The translations under genes were made by a program, and so were the position numbers. The notes under the pieces were generated by a model. The model was given only the letters and a program-made list of their open reading frames with translations. It was not told the origin of the DNA and did not search any database. A DNA stretch of 64,000 bases from Christensenellaceae bacterium Phil7 (GTDB lineage Bacteria; Bacillota; Clostridia; Christensenellales; CAG-138): the NCBI GenBank assembly GCA_001940845.1, contig MSGV01000010.1:1-64000 (forward strand), read 5' to 3'. How positions within the stretch are numbered: the stretch's first letter is position 1; each line of letters begins with the position of its first letter. Of the stretch, positions 23,880 through 32,675 are shown piece after piece.

Positions 23880-24467
23880 TCAGTTAAACGCATAAGGAAG
23901 CGCCCTGGTATCGGAATGGGTATAATCCTTTATGCAGATGGGGCCTTCGCAAACCCCCGAACAGAGTACATGAACAAAACGTGAAAATTCTTCCGCACTC
24001 ATAGGCTTCTTCTCGCCAAGCCAATTTACAACGGCAGCGGACAGCATGACGGAAAAATAACACGCCATTCTTTTGGCTTCCCTTTCGGAATAGCCCTGCT
24101 GCGCATAATGCTTGGTTAGCATTGGCTCCAATGAATCGCAGAAATAATCCCTGAAGGAATTCTGTCCATCGACATTGAACGCATTACGATAAAATTTCCT
24201 ATTCTCATCGATATAAATGCAAAGCTCATCAAAGAAGATCCAGATGCTATCATACGATTTCCTGGCTGCATTCTCATAAAACTCGATGCTGTAAATATCA
24301 TTCACAAGATCAAACTTATCACGATAATGGTAGTAAAAACTTTTCCTGTTAATCCCGCAGCTCTCGCAGATGCTCTTGACGCTGATGGAACGGAATCCTT
24401 TTTCACGCATGAGCTTCTTCATGGTTTCGGATAAAATCCTTCTTGTATTAGTGCTTGAACTTGACAT
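23880..24467 (-). CDS. TetR/AcrR family regulator
   Basis: About 195 residues from the ATG at 24467 (MSSSSTNTRRIL), chosen for the AGGAG 8 bases upstream; the frame to 24506 is longer but lacks a site. The N-terminal helix-turn-helix (residues 8-55, ISVKSICESCGINRKSFYYHYRDKFDLV) matches TetR proteins of the DhaS/YfiR type. The C-terminal ligand domain is helical with no known signature. It stands alone between the 2-oxoacid oxidoreductase promoter region and lgt; its target is unknown. Inverted repeats upstream suggest autoregulation. Confidence 0.85.
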   Translation of the reverse strand: MSSSSTNTRRILSETMKKLMREKGFRSISVKSICESCGINRKSFYYHYRDKFDLVNDIYSIEFYENAARKSYDSIWIFFDELCIYIDENRKFYRNAFNVDGQNSFRDYFCDSLEPMLTKHYAQQGYSEREAKRMACYFSVMLSAAVVNWLGEKKPMSAEEFSRFVHVLCSGVCEGPICIKDYTHSDTRALPYAFN

Positions 24468-24483
24468 AATCTCACTCCTTTCA

Positions 24484-24545
24484 GGAAGGCGAAAAATACC
24501 TTCCAACTCAGCGCATCGAAGAAACGATTTATATTCATTTCTTCG
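24484..24545. promoter_or_regulatory. two perfect inverted repeats upstream of the TetR gene
   Basis: GGAAGG/CCTTCC (24484-24489, 24499-24504) and CGAAGAAA/TTTCTTCG (24517-24524, 24538-24545). Both lie between the regulator start and its likely promoter, as expected for TetR operators. Confidence 0.45.
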
Positions 24546-24706
24546 AGATTTAGTTCACAATCTGAGCTAACCGATCATTGCTAACCCTTATGGTTAAATT
24601 ATACAGCAAAAATCAGGAAAAACATCAATTACAATTAAAAGTACGTCGTTCAAAAAAATATATTTCCATTGATTGATTTCTGCCGATCAGATCTCATAAA
24701 ACATTC

Positions 24707-24729
24707 GAGGGCAGTATCAAACCGCCCTC
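24707..24729 (-). terminator. hairpin after lgt
   Basis: GAGGGC (24707-24712) pairs with GCCCTC (24724-24729), 13 bases beyond the lgt stop. The T-run on the minus strand is weak (GAATGTTTT), so it may be an inefficient terminator. Confidence 0.45.
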
Positions 24730-24741
24730 AAAAAACCGTAC

Positions 24742-25614
24742 TTAATACGCTTCCTCACCATCGGGCTTCGTTTCAGTATCAGTATTTTCAGTAACCTCAG
24801 CCGTATCATTCTCTGCATTGGATTCATCCGGCACCTGCCTTGGATGCAGTCTTTCATGCCGCCTGACCAATATGAATCCCACTATACCGATTACGAAGAG
24901 CCCAATGCTTATCCACTGAGAGGTCGAAAGTCCAAGGAAGATTCCCCTTATTTCATCGGCGCGGAAGTATTCGATAGTGAATCTGACGATCGAATAGCAG
25001 AATAGATAGAGGAAAATCGAACTGGCTGATTTCATCTTCTTTCGGGTATAGATCAAAAGAATCGCAAAGATGATCAGATTCAATGCCGCTTCCAGGAGCT
25101 GAACCGGAAATACCGGCACACCTACCGGCGCACCGCCGATGGGATTTGTATAGATCACGGATAGAGCTGTATCGCAAACCCTTCCGTAGCAGCAGCCGGC
25201 AAGGAAGCAGCCAACACGCCCGATCGCATGTGCAAGAGGTATGCTAGGAATTATCACGGAAGCATAATCCGATATGCTGAGTTTCTTCGCCTTCAGATAC
25301 CAAATGCAGCAAGCTGCCGCAAGTATGAAGCCGCCATAGAATACCAATCCTCCGGATTTGAATACGGAGAAGCTGCCATCCTTTATGCAGCCAATGATAT
25401 CGCTGAACGAATACGTGACGAATATATAAAGCAGATACGCTCCTGCCATTCCCGCCAGAATAGCAATTATTGCCAGATTAAGTATCTTATCCGGATCAAG
25501 CCCCGCTTTTTTCGCCCGAAAATAGCAAAGCAATATTGCAGCTACGAAAGCCAATGCCATCATCAGCCCATAGCTCGGGATCTTAAGCCCAAAGAGATTT
25601 AAATATGGTAACAT
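24742..25614 (-). CDS. lgt: prolipoprotein diacylglyceryl transferase
   Basis: A 290-residue membrane enzyme that transfers diacylglycerol from phosphatidylglycerol to the lipobox cysteine of lipoproteins. It has seven predicted membrane helices. The Lgt signature IGRVGCFLAGCCYGR is at about residues 130-144, and FTIEYFRADEIRG near residue 213 carries the conserved RxDE. The N-terminal PSYGLMMALAF is also typical. A hydrophilic tail of about 40 Glu/Asp-rich residues follows the last helix and is variable in the family. A promoter lies upstream. Confidence 0.94.
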   Translation of the reverse strand: MLPYLNLFGLKIPSYGLMMALAFVAAILLCYFRAKKAGLDPDKILNLAIIAILAGMAGAYLLYIFVTYSFSDIIGCIKDGSFSVFKSGGLVFYGGFILAAACCIWYLKAKKLSISDYASVIIPSIPLAHAIGRVGCFLAGCCYGRVCDTALSVIYTNPIGGAPVGVPVFPVQLLEAALNLIIFAILLIYTRKKMKSASSIFLYLFCYSIVRFTIEYFRADEIRGIFLGLSTSQWISIGLFVIGIVGFILVRRHERLHPRQVPDESNAENDTAEVTENTDTETKPDGEEAY

Positions 25615-25652
25615 ATTCCCCCTCCTGTTTATTGATGGTTGTTCAATTTATA

Positions 25653-25681
25653 ATGCTATACCATTTAGAAGAAAATGTCAA
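25653..25681 (-). promoter_or_regulatory. promoter of lgt
   Basis: On the minus strand TTGACA (25676-25681), 17 bases, TAGCAT (25653-25658), about 40 bases before the lgt ATG. The rest of the 362-base spacer to 25976 contains no gene. Confidence 0.55.
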
Positions 25682-25919
25682 CCGGCGAAATTTGCAGAAC
25701 AGCGAAATTTTTGTGAAAAACCTGTGAATTTTGTGCTATGCCCTCAAATTCACCTATGCGAATGTATTACGCATAATTGCGGAGACGGATTCACATCCCT
25801 TCATATCCGCTCGCGCATTTCATTTTTCTATGGTGTATACCAAGTCAGTTTCTTACGTTTTGAATTTCCCTTTTACATTCAATATATTTTTATTTTCTGT
25901 CGACCTTAAACCCTCAGGC

Positions 25920-25948
25920 TTGACACCCGCATGCTCCCATCATATAAT
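25920..25948 (+). promoter_or_regulatory. consensus promoter of EamA transporter
   Basis: TTGACA (25920-25925), exactly 17 bases, TATAAT (25943-25948): a perfect vegetative promoter 28 bases before the ATG at 25977. Confidence 0.85.
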
Positions 25949-25976
25949 CAAAATATCCATATTTGAGGGGTGTACT

Positions 25977-26891
25977 ATGAACAGCATCAAAAAGCGCAGA
26001 AATGCGATCCTCCTCGCCCTGCTTGCAGCAATATTTTATGCAATAAACATACCCGTTTCAAAGCTATTGCTGAACAGGGTTGATCCCATATTCATGTCCG
26101 CTTTTCTCTATCTTGGCGCCGGCATCGGAATAGGGATGCTTTCCCTTTGCGCAGGCAAACGCACCGATCAGGTTGGAGGCAGACTCACCCGTGCAGAGCT
26201 TCCCTATACCATAGGCATGATAATTCTGGATATTGCAGCGCCGATACTCCTGATGTTCGGTCTGCGCACTGCTTCTGCCGCAAATGTATCCCTGCTGAAT
26301 AATTTTGAGATCGTTGCGACGACGCTCATAGCCCTTTTCGTATTCAAGGAAGTGGTATCAAAAAAACTCTGGCTCGCAATCGCTCTGATAACCATGGCGA
26401 GTATGCTGCTTTCCTTCGATGATATTTCAGGGCTTCATTTTTCGATCGGTTCCCTTTTTGTGCTCGGAGCCTGCATCTGTTGGGGGTTTGAAAACAATTG
26501 TACGCGAATGATGTCTTCAAAGAATACATACCAGATCGTTACCCTTAAGGGAATTTTTTCAGGGCTCGGATCGCTTATAATTGCATTAATATCAAATGAG
26601 CATTTACCCAAGCTCGGATCCATACTCTTCACCCTGCTGCTTGGCTTCATCTCATACGGACTGAGCATATTTCTGTATGTCAGGGCACAGAATGAGCTTG
26701 GTGCAGCCAAAACAAGCGCATACTATGCCGTTTCTCCGTTTATCGGAACTCTGCTATCCTGCCTATTCTTCAAAGAAAGCATTGGTTCAATATTTTTCAT
26801 TGCCCTCGCCATAATGATTTGTGGAACACTGCTTGTGGTCAGCGATACAATGGCTGCTGCCCCGGCCTGTAATGCTGAATCATCGAAATGA
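25977..26891 (+). CDS. EamA/DMT family transporter
   Basis: A 304-residue membrane protein with ten predicted helices in two EamA repeats (residues 10-140 and 155-290). The first repeat ends with the SAANVSLLNNFEIVATTLIALFVFKE pattern; the second with AKTSAYYAVSPFIGTLLSCLFFKES. The start at 25977 is set by the perfect promoter 28 bases upstream and GAGGGG before the ATG; the frame extends upstream but crosses the promoter. Proteins of this family export or import small metabolites such as amino acids. The substrate is not evident. Confidence 0.9.
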   Translation: MNSIKKRRNAILLALLAAIFYAINIPVSKLLLNRVDPIFMSAFLYLGAGIGIGMLSLCAGKRTDQVGGRLTRAELPYTIGMIILDIAAPILLMFGLRTASAANVSLLNNFEIVATTLIALFVFKEVVSKKLWLAIALITMASMLLSFDDISGLHFSIGSLFVLGACICWGFENNCTRMMSSKNTYQIVTLKGIFSGLGSLIIALISNEHLPKLGSILFTLLLGFISYGLSIFLYVRAQNELGAAKTSAYYAVSPFIGTLLSCLFFKESIGSIFFIALAIMICGTLLVVSDTMAAAPACNAESSK

Positions 26892-26963
26892 GCCCGTCAG
26901 CTTCATAGCCTCCATATCGGAGCATGAAAATTTTAATGCTGTTTCTAAATAATAATTTCGGTA

Positions 26964-26992
26964 TTGACAAAGGCTATTGGCAATAGTAAAAT
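26964..26992 (+). promoter_or_regulatory. promoter of valS leader
   Basis: TTGACA (26964-26969), 17 bases, TAAAAT (26987-26992), just before the T-box leader. Confidence 0.75.
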
Positions 26993-27004
26993 AGTTATAA
27001 TCAG

Positions 27005-27240
27005 CTATGACGAAGAGGAGTAACGCATCGAATTGCACCAGAGAGCTATCCCCTTGGCTGAAAGGGATATCGGCAGATTTCATGCGTGAAGGTCGCTTCC
27101 GAGCTTCCGGGGGTTGCAACCCGGACGCATTGCTGCGTTACGGCAAATGAGAGGTCATTCATAAATGAATGACAACAAAGGTGGTACCGCGAGAAGCACC
27201 CCTCGTCCTTTGAAGATGAGAGGTGCGTATTTTTATTTTG
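27005..27240 (+). promoter_or_regulatory. T-box leader of valS
   Basis: The conserved T-box AAAGGTGGTACCGCG is at 27177-27191. It is followed by a terminator hairpin GCACCCCTC/GAGAGGTGC (27196-27226) and a T-run to 27239. The upstream Stem I region holds a candidate specifier GTC (valine) at 27092-27094 in the GAAGGTCGCTTCC context. Uncharged tRNA-Val would pair with the specifier and with the T-box bulge, favouring the antiterminator and valS transcription. The downstream gene is valS, which fits the specifier. Confidence 0.92.
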
Positions 27241-27256
27241 GAGGTATCAACAAATC

Positions 27257-29914
27257 ATGTGCGAACACTGTTCAAGGGGTATTGAAGAAATGCCCAAGAC
27301 CTATGACCCATCCACGGTCGAGGATCGTATCTACTCCGATTGGGAGGCAAAGGGATATTTCCATTCCGAACCCAATCCGAATAAACCGCCATACTGCATA
27401 GTTATCCCGCCGCCCAATGTTACCGGACAGCTTCACATGGGGCATGCGCTTGATGAAACGATGCAGGATATCCTGATACGCTATAAGCGGATGTGCGGCT
27501 ATGAGACGCTCTGGATTCCGGGCACCGACCATGCTTCCATAGCGACCGAGGTCAAGGTCGTTCAAAAGCTTGCGAAAGAGGGCAAGAGCAAGAATGACAT
27601 TGGCAGGGATGGCTTTATGCATGAGGCATGGGCATGGAAGCACGAATATGGCGGACGCATCACCCGCCAGCTCCGCAAGCTCGGCGCCTCCTGCGACTGG
27701 GAGCGTGAACGCTTTACCATGGATGAAGGGTGCAGCAAGGCGGTTACCAAGGTTTTCGTCGATCTATATAAAAAGGGACTCATCTACAGAGGTGACCGCA
27801 TAGTCAACTGGTGCCCCACCTGCGGAACCGCCATCTCCAATGCTGAGGTTGAATTCGAGGAAAAGCCCAGCAGCCTCTGGCATGTGCGCTATATGGCACC
27901 TGATGGGAGCTATTCCATCACCTGCGCCACAACAAGACCGGAAACCATCCTGGGCGATACCGGCATAGCTGTCAACCCCAATGATCCGCGCTATGCCGAG
28001 CTTGTGGGCAAAACCGTCATCGTTCCCGTTGTCGGACGAGAAATCCCTATCGTTGCGGATGAATATGTTGAAATGGATTTCGGCACAGGCGCAGTTAAGA
28101 TCACGCCGAGCCATGATCCAAACGATTTTGAGGTTGGTCAGCGCACCGGGCTTCCGCAGCTCTGCGTATTTACGACCGATGGGCACATAAACGAGCTTGG
28201 AGGCAGATTCGCTGGACTTACCACTGCTGAATGCCGTAAACAATTCGTCGATGCTCTCAAGGACTGCGGCGCACTCGTCAAGATCGAACCCTATACGCAC
28301 AATGTCGGCACCTGCTATCGCTGCCATACCGTCATTGAACCGATGATTTCCAAACAGTGGTTCGTTGCGATCGAAAGCCTTGCGAAGCCCGCCCTGAAGG
28401 CTGTAGAGGACGGAAGGATAAAGTTTGTTCCCGAACGCTACACTCAGACCTATTATAATTGGATGCGCAATATACGCGACTGGTGCATCTCCCGCCAGCT
28501 CTGGTGGGGGCATCGGATCCCGGCATACTACTGCGATGACTGCGGAGCAGCAATCGTCGATGAAAAAGAGCCTGAATGCTGCCCAAACTGCGGCGGCAGG
28601 CTAAGGCAGGATGAGGACGTGCTCGATACCTGGTTTTCCTCCGGGATGTGGCCGTTTTCAACCCTAGGCTGGCCCGATGACACCGCTGAACTGAAATATT
28701 ACTACCCCACGGCCACGCTTGCCACGGGCTATGATCTCATCTTTTTCTGGATCGCACGAATGATAATGTTCGGGCTCTATGCCATGGGCGATGTTCCGTT
28801 CCATACCGTCTATATACATGGAATGGTTCGCGATGAACAGGGGCGCAAGATGAGCAAATCCCTGGGCAATGGCATCGACCCGCTGGACGTGATCAGTGAA
28901 TACGGAGTGGATTCTCTAAGATTCAGCCTTACCTCCGGCACCGCAGCCGGAACTGACATGCGCTATTCACCTAAAAAGGTTGAAGCTGCAAGGAATTTCT
29001 GCAATAAGATCTATAATGCCTCCAGATTTGTTATGATGAACCTCGGCAATGAGCCCATTGGAGCCATCGATCCCGGAATGCTGGATATTGCGGATAAATG
29101 GATCCTGCAAAGGCTGAATGAGGTCATTGCTGAGGCCACTGCAAACATAGATTCATTCGATCTCAACCTTGCAGTGGATAAGATCTACAGCTTTATCTGG
29201 ACTGAATTCTGCGATTGGTACATCGAGATGGCAAAGCCCCGCCTCTATGGTGAGGATGAGAATGCGAAGAAGAATGTTCGTGCCGTTCTCATTCATGTGC
29301 TTTCAAATTCGATGAAGCTGCTGCATCCCTTCATGCCATTCATCACCGAGGATATATATACGAGGCTGCCCGGCTCGGATAAGACCATCATGCTTTCCGA
29401 TTGGCCCAAAGCTGACCCAAAATACAGCTTTGAAAAGGAAGCGGCCGGCATGGATGGGCTCATGGACATGGTTCGTTCCATCAGAAATGTCCGTGCGGAG
29501 ATGAATGTTCCTCCTGCAAAGCGTGCCCATGTTACGGTGGTTACAACCACGGAACAGGAGGCAGTCTGCCGCGAAGCAGCTCCGTATCTGAATAAGCTCG
29601 CAGGAGCCAGCACGATTGCAGTTCAGCTCGATAAGGCAAATATAGCCAGGGATGCCGTTTCCGTCATCTCCAGCATCGGAGAGGCATACATACCCATGAA
29701 CGAGCTCATCGATATCGCCAAGGAGCTTGAACGCCTCGAGAAGGAGCGCAAGCGTTGGGAAGGCGAAGTTGCCAGAGCAAACGGCAAGCTGAATAATGCG
29801 GGATTTATAGCCAAGGCTCCCGAAAAAGTGATCTGTGAGGAGCGTTCGAAGCTCGAAAATGCAGCCGATATGCTCAGAAAGGTCGAAGCTCGCATTGCAG
29901 AGATGAAAAAATAG
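27257..29914 (+). CDS. valS: valyl-tRNA synthetase
   Basis: An 885-residue class I synthetase that charges tRNA-Val. The HIGH-type motif is in PPPNVTGQLHMGHALDE (about residues 50-66). The editing domain follows, with TTRPETILGD and the zinc-like CPTCG and CxxC pairs. KMSKSLGNGIDP forms the KMSKS loop. A C-terminal coiled coil (IDIAKELERLEKERKRWEGEV) is the tRNA-binding arm. Translation may start at 27257, behind GGAGG with long spacing, or at 27290 (MPKTYDP), where related proteins usually begin. Regulated by the T-box leader. Confidence 0.96.
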   Translation: MCEHCSRGIEEMPKTYDPSTVEDRIYSDWEAKGYFHSEPNPNKPPYCIVIPPPNVTGQLHMGHALDETMQDILIRYKRMCGYETLWIPGTDHASIATEVKVVQKLAKEGKSKNDIGRDGFMHEAWAWKHEYGGRITRQLRKLGASCDWERERFTMDEGCSKAVTKVFVDLYKKGLIYRGDRIVNWCPTCGTAISNAEVEFEEKPSSLWHVRYMAPDGSYSITCATTRPETILGDTGIAVNPNDPRYAELVGKTVIVPVVGREIPIVADEYVEMDFGTGAVKITPSHDPNDFEVGQRTGLPQLCVFTTDGHINELGGRFAGLTTAECRKQFVDALKDCGALVKIEPYTHNVGTCYRCHTVIEPMISKQWFVAIESLAKPALKAVEDGRIKFVPERYTQTYYNWMRNIRDWCISRQLWWGHRIPAYYCDDCGAAIVDEKEPECCPNCGGRLRQDEDVLDTWFSSGMWPFSTLGWPDDTAELKYYYPTATLATGYDLIFFWIARMIMFGLYAMGDVPFHTVYIHGMVRDEQGRKMSKSLGNGIDPLDVISEYGVDSLRFSLTSGTAAGTDMRYSPKKVEAARNFCNKIYNASRFVMMNLGNEPIGAIDPGMLDIADKWILQRLNEVIAEATANIDSFDLNLAVDKIYSFIWTEFCDWYIEMAKPRLYGEDENAKKNVRAVLIHVLSNSMKLLHPFMPFITEDIYTRLPGSDKTIMLSDWPKADPKYSFEKEAAGMDGLMDMVRSIRNVRAEMNVPPAKRAHVTVVTTTEQEAVCREAAPYLNKLAGASTIAVQLDKANIARDAVSVISSIGEAYIPMNELIDIAKELERLEKERKRWEGEVARANGKLNNAGFIAKAPEKVICEERSKLENAADMLRKVEARIAEMKK

Positions 29915-30002
29915 AATCGGGCTCGGCATGGCGGCTTGCTCCGCTTTGTCGAGTTTTCTGCAAATATATCCGTGATTCCCTTTATTTTGAGCTCTTATCA
30001 GG

Positions 30003-30031
30003 TTTACAAGGTTCTGATTTTGTGATATACT
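30003..30031 (+). promoter_or_regulatory. promoter of EF-G paralogue
   Basis: TTTACA (30003-30008), 17 bases, TATACT (30026-30031), about 80 bases before the ATG at 30118. Confidence 0.6.
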
Positions 30032-30117
30032 CAGGCTTGGCGTACATGTTCTTTTGAGCAGTAATTACCCGTAATTTTTTATAATATTATTACCACGAGA
30101 GGGGAATAAAACAAGAT

Positions 30118-32190
30118 ATGAAGATTTATCAGGCTAATGAAATCCGCAACATCGGCGTTTTCGGGCATGGCGGAGAAGGCAAGACCACGTTGACCGAGGC
30201 TATGCTTTATAATGCAGGGCTTCTTGATCGCATGGGTAAGGTCGATGACGGCAGCACCGTTTCCGACTATGATCCGGAAGAGACCAAGAGGCATATCTCC
30301 ATAAGCACCGCTGTGGCACCCTTTGAGTGGAACGGTTCTAAGGTTAACCTCATCGACGCCCCCGGCTTCTTTGATTTCTACGGCGAAGTTTATGAAGCAA
30401 TGGCGCTTGCAGATTCCGCAATAATCCTCTGCAGTGCAGTCTCCGGCCCCGTTGTTGGCACCGAGAAGGCAATGGCTATGTGCAAAAAGGCAAAGATGCC
30501 CCGCATGATCGTCATCAACCAGATGGATCGCGAGAACGCAAACTTCGACAAGGCTGTTGAAGCGCTCCACGACAAGTTTGGCGTTGCCTGTGTACCCATT
30601 CAGCTTCCCATCGTTGAAAAGGGCGTATATACCGGCTATGTTGATCTGACGACCATGACTGCGAAGAAATTCGATGGTAAGGGCGAAAAGGATATCGATA
30701 TCCCCGGTTCCCTTGCAGGCCGTGCGGAAGAGCTCCGTGAAGCGCTCATGGAAGCTGCTGCCGAGGGCGATGAAGAGCTCATGATGACCTATCTCGATAC
30801 CATGGAGCTCAGCCAGGAAGAAATCATTCGCGGACTCAACCTCGGTATCCAGTCCGGCGATGTTACCCCCGTTTGCTGCATTGCAGCACTGCCCAATATC
30901 GGCGTATGCACTCTTATGAACAACCTCGTTCATTATATGCCCACCGCTGATAAGGCTGCCGCACGCCCCGCAGTCAACGCACGCACCGGCGAGCCCGTTC
31001 AGATCAAACTTGATGGAAAATTTGCAGCGCAGGTCATTAAGACCGTTGCTGACCCCTTCGTTGGCAAGATCTCAATCATGAAGGTCTACAGCGGTTCCAT
31101 CGATGCAGCATTTTCAGCATACAATCCCAATGCTGAAAAATCCGAAAAATCCGGCACCATCTATATGATGCGCGGAAAGAATCTCATCACCGTTGATAAG
31201 CTCTGCGCAGGCGATATCGGTGCAATGGCCAAGCTCCAGTTCACCAATACCGGCGATACCCTCACCGATGCTGCCGAGCCCGTTAAATTCGCTCCCATCG
31301 ATTTCCCGGAGCCCTGCATTTCTCTGGCTGTTACCGCAAAGAAGCAGGGCGAAGAGGATAAGGTCTTTGCAGGCCTCAATCGTCTTCTCGAGGAAGATCC
31401 CACCATGCAGATCGAAAAGAATGCAGAGACCGGCGATGTTCTCATCAAGGGTCTTGGCGAAATGCATATCGATGTCATCTGTGCTAAGCTCCGCAATAAG
31501 TTTAAGGTTGAAGCGAGCCTTTCCGATCCTCGCATCCCCTATCGCGAGACGATCCGCACCATGGCAGAGGCCGAAGGTAAGCATAAGAAGCAGACCGGCG
31601 GCGCAGGTCAGTTCGGCGTCGTTCAGATGCGCTTTGAACCCAGCGATAATGGCGAATTCGAATTCGTCAATGCCATCGTCGGCGGTGTTGTTCCCAAGGA
31701 ATTCATTCCTGCCGTTGAAAAGGGTCTGCGCGAAGCAATGACAAAGGGTGTTCTTGCCGGTTATCCCATGGTTGGTATCAAGGCCACTCTGTATGATGGA
31801 AAGTACCATCCCGTTGATTCCAAGGAAGTTGCATTTAAATCCGCTGCAAGGCTTTCCTATAAGGCAGCTTGCGCCAAGGCACATCCCGTGCTCATCGAAC
31901 CGATCTATCGCTATGAGGTGCTCGTTCCCAATGAGTACATGGGCGATATCATGGGCGATATGAGCCGCCGCCGCGGCCGTCTCATCGGCACAAATCCCAC
32001 CTCTGAGGGAACCGAAGTCATCGCCGAAGCTCCCCTCAGCGAGATGTTTAAGTATGCAACCGATCTTCGCAGCATGACTCAGGGCCGCGGCTCTTTCCGC
32101 AGCGAGTTTGTGCGCTATGAGGATGTTCCCTCCAATGTTGCACAGAAGATCATCGAGAATGCAAAGAAGGACGAGGACGAGGACGAATAA
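30118..32190 (+). CDS. elongation factor G-like GTPase (FusA2 type)
   Basis: A 690-residue five-domain translational GTPase. The P-loop is GHGGEGKTTL (residues 16-25), as in EF-G paralogues, where canonical EF-G has GHVDAGKTT. DAPGFFDF (G3) and NQMDRE (G4) follow. Domain IV has GGAGQFGVVQMRFEP, and domain V ends with DLRSMTQGRGSF. The acidic tail is DEDEDE. No ribosomal protein genes are nearby, so this is unlikely to be the main EF-G of the str operon, though some Clostridia use such proteins in translocation or ribosome recycling. A very strong hairpin terminator follows. Confidence 0.88.
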   Translation: MKIYQANEIRNIGVFGHGGEGKTTLTEAMLYNAGLLDRMGKVDDGSTVSDYDPEETKRHISISTAVAPFEWNGSKVNLIDAPGFFDFYGEVYEAMALADSAIILCSAVSGPVVGTEKAMAMCKKAKMPRMIVINQMDRENANFDKAVEALHDKFGVACVPIQLPIVEKGVYTGYVDLTTMTAKKFDGKGEKDIDIPGSLAGRAEELREALMEAAAEGDEELMMTYLDTMELSQEEIIRGLNLGIQSGDVTPVCCIAALPNIGVCTLMNNLVHYMPTADKAAARPAVNARTGEPVQIKLDGKFAAQVIKTVADPFVGKISIMKVYSGSIDAAFSAYNPNAEKSEKSGTIYMMRGKNLITVDKLCAGDIGAMAKLQFTNTGDTLTDAAEPVKFAPIDFPEPCISLAVTAKKQGEEDKVFAGLNRLLEEDPTMQIEKNAETGDVLIKGLGEMHIDVICAKLRNKFKVEASLSDPRIPYRETIRTMAEAEGKHKKQTGGAGQFGVVQMRFEPSDNGEFEFVNAIVGGVVPKEFIPAVEKGLREAMTKGVLAGYPMVGIKATLYDGKYHPVDSKEVAFKSAARLSYKAACAKAHPVLIEPIYRYEVLVPNEYMGDIMGDMSRRRGRLIGTNPTSEGTEVIAEAPLSEMFKYATDLRSMTQGRGSFRSEFVRYEDVPSNVAQKIIENAKKDEDEDE

Positions 32191-32234
32191 GTTCAGAGTT
32201 TGCCTCCAGATTCAAAGCTATAGTTTATAAACCA

Positions 32235-32275
32235 AGCTGCTTTGACCTGAGCATTATGCTCAGGTCAAAGCAGCT
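32235..32275 (+). terminator. terminator of EF-G paralogue
   Basis: A 19-bp perfect stem (32235-32253 with 32257-32275) and a tri-nucleotide loop, followed by AATCCTTTATTAT. The rest of 32191-32370 holds no gene. Confidence 0.8.
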
Positions 32276-32370
32276 AATCCTTTATTATACTTCAAAATTC
32301 CGGTATCATATCGATTTCCAACATAAAATTTTCCTCTCATAACATGGGCAAAATTTGCTTATAAATTCTA

Positions 32371-32408
32371 AAAAAGCAATATCCGGACAATGCTTGCCCG
32401 GATATTGC
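32371..32408 (-). terminator. terminator downstream of the dockerin gene and orphan sorting signal
   Basis: GCAATATCCGG (32376-32386) pairs with CCGGATATTGC (32398-32408). On the minus strand it is followed by TTTTTT. It lies beyond the orphan sorting signal, so the transcript of the dockerin gene at 32676 probably runs through that remnant. Confidence 0.75.
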
Positions 32409-32472
32409 ATTGGAACCGTCAGGTGCAGCAGTTCCTCTGATTATGAAAGGATCTTAAACATTGATATGACCA

Positions 32473-32604
32473 TTATTCCTTCCCGAACAGGACGATGCCC
32501 GCATCGGCTGCGATAGCCGCTATACCAATACCAACAATTGCAATGATACCGGTTACAGGAGGATTCGGAACATCGGTTGGATTCGGAGTGGGTTCATAGA
32601 TGCA
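32473..32604 (-). pseudogene. orphan cell-wall sorting signal (PPVTG + membrane segment)
   Basis: A minus-strand frame of about 43 codons without a start reads EPTPNPTDVPNPPVTG, then a hydrophobic segment (IIAIVGIGIAAIA...GIVLF) and the short charged tail GKE before a stop. It is nearly the same as the C-terminus of the surface protein at 36562 (PTDTPNPPATG, membrane segment, FRKEEE). It is closed upstream by a stop at 32605-32607 and is in a different frame from the dockerin gene ending at 32676, 71 bases away. It therefore looks like the abandoned wall anchor of that gene, left after a dockerin or frameshift replaced its tail. Confidence 0.75.
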
Positions 32605-32675
32605 TTAAGATCCACCACCTATGCAGCAGCACGCTACATAGGAGAGAGAGCTGTTATTGCTCGAAGGGCTTTTGC

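Noticed and set aside
27764-28513. 249-codon minus-strand frame, and others inside valS and the EF-G gene
   Set aside because: Shadows of highly expressed genes; no recognisable domains.
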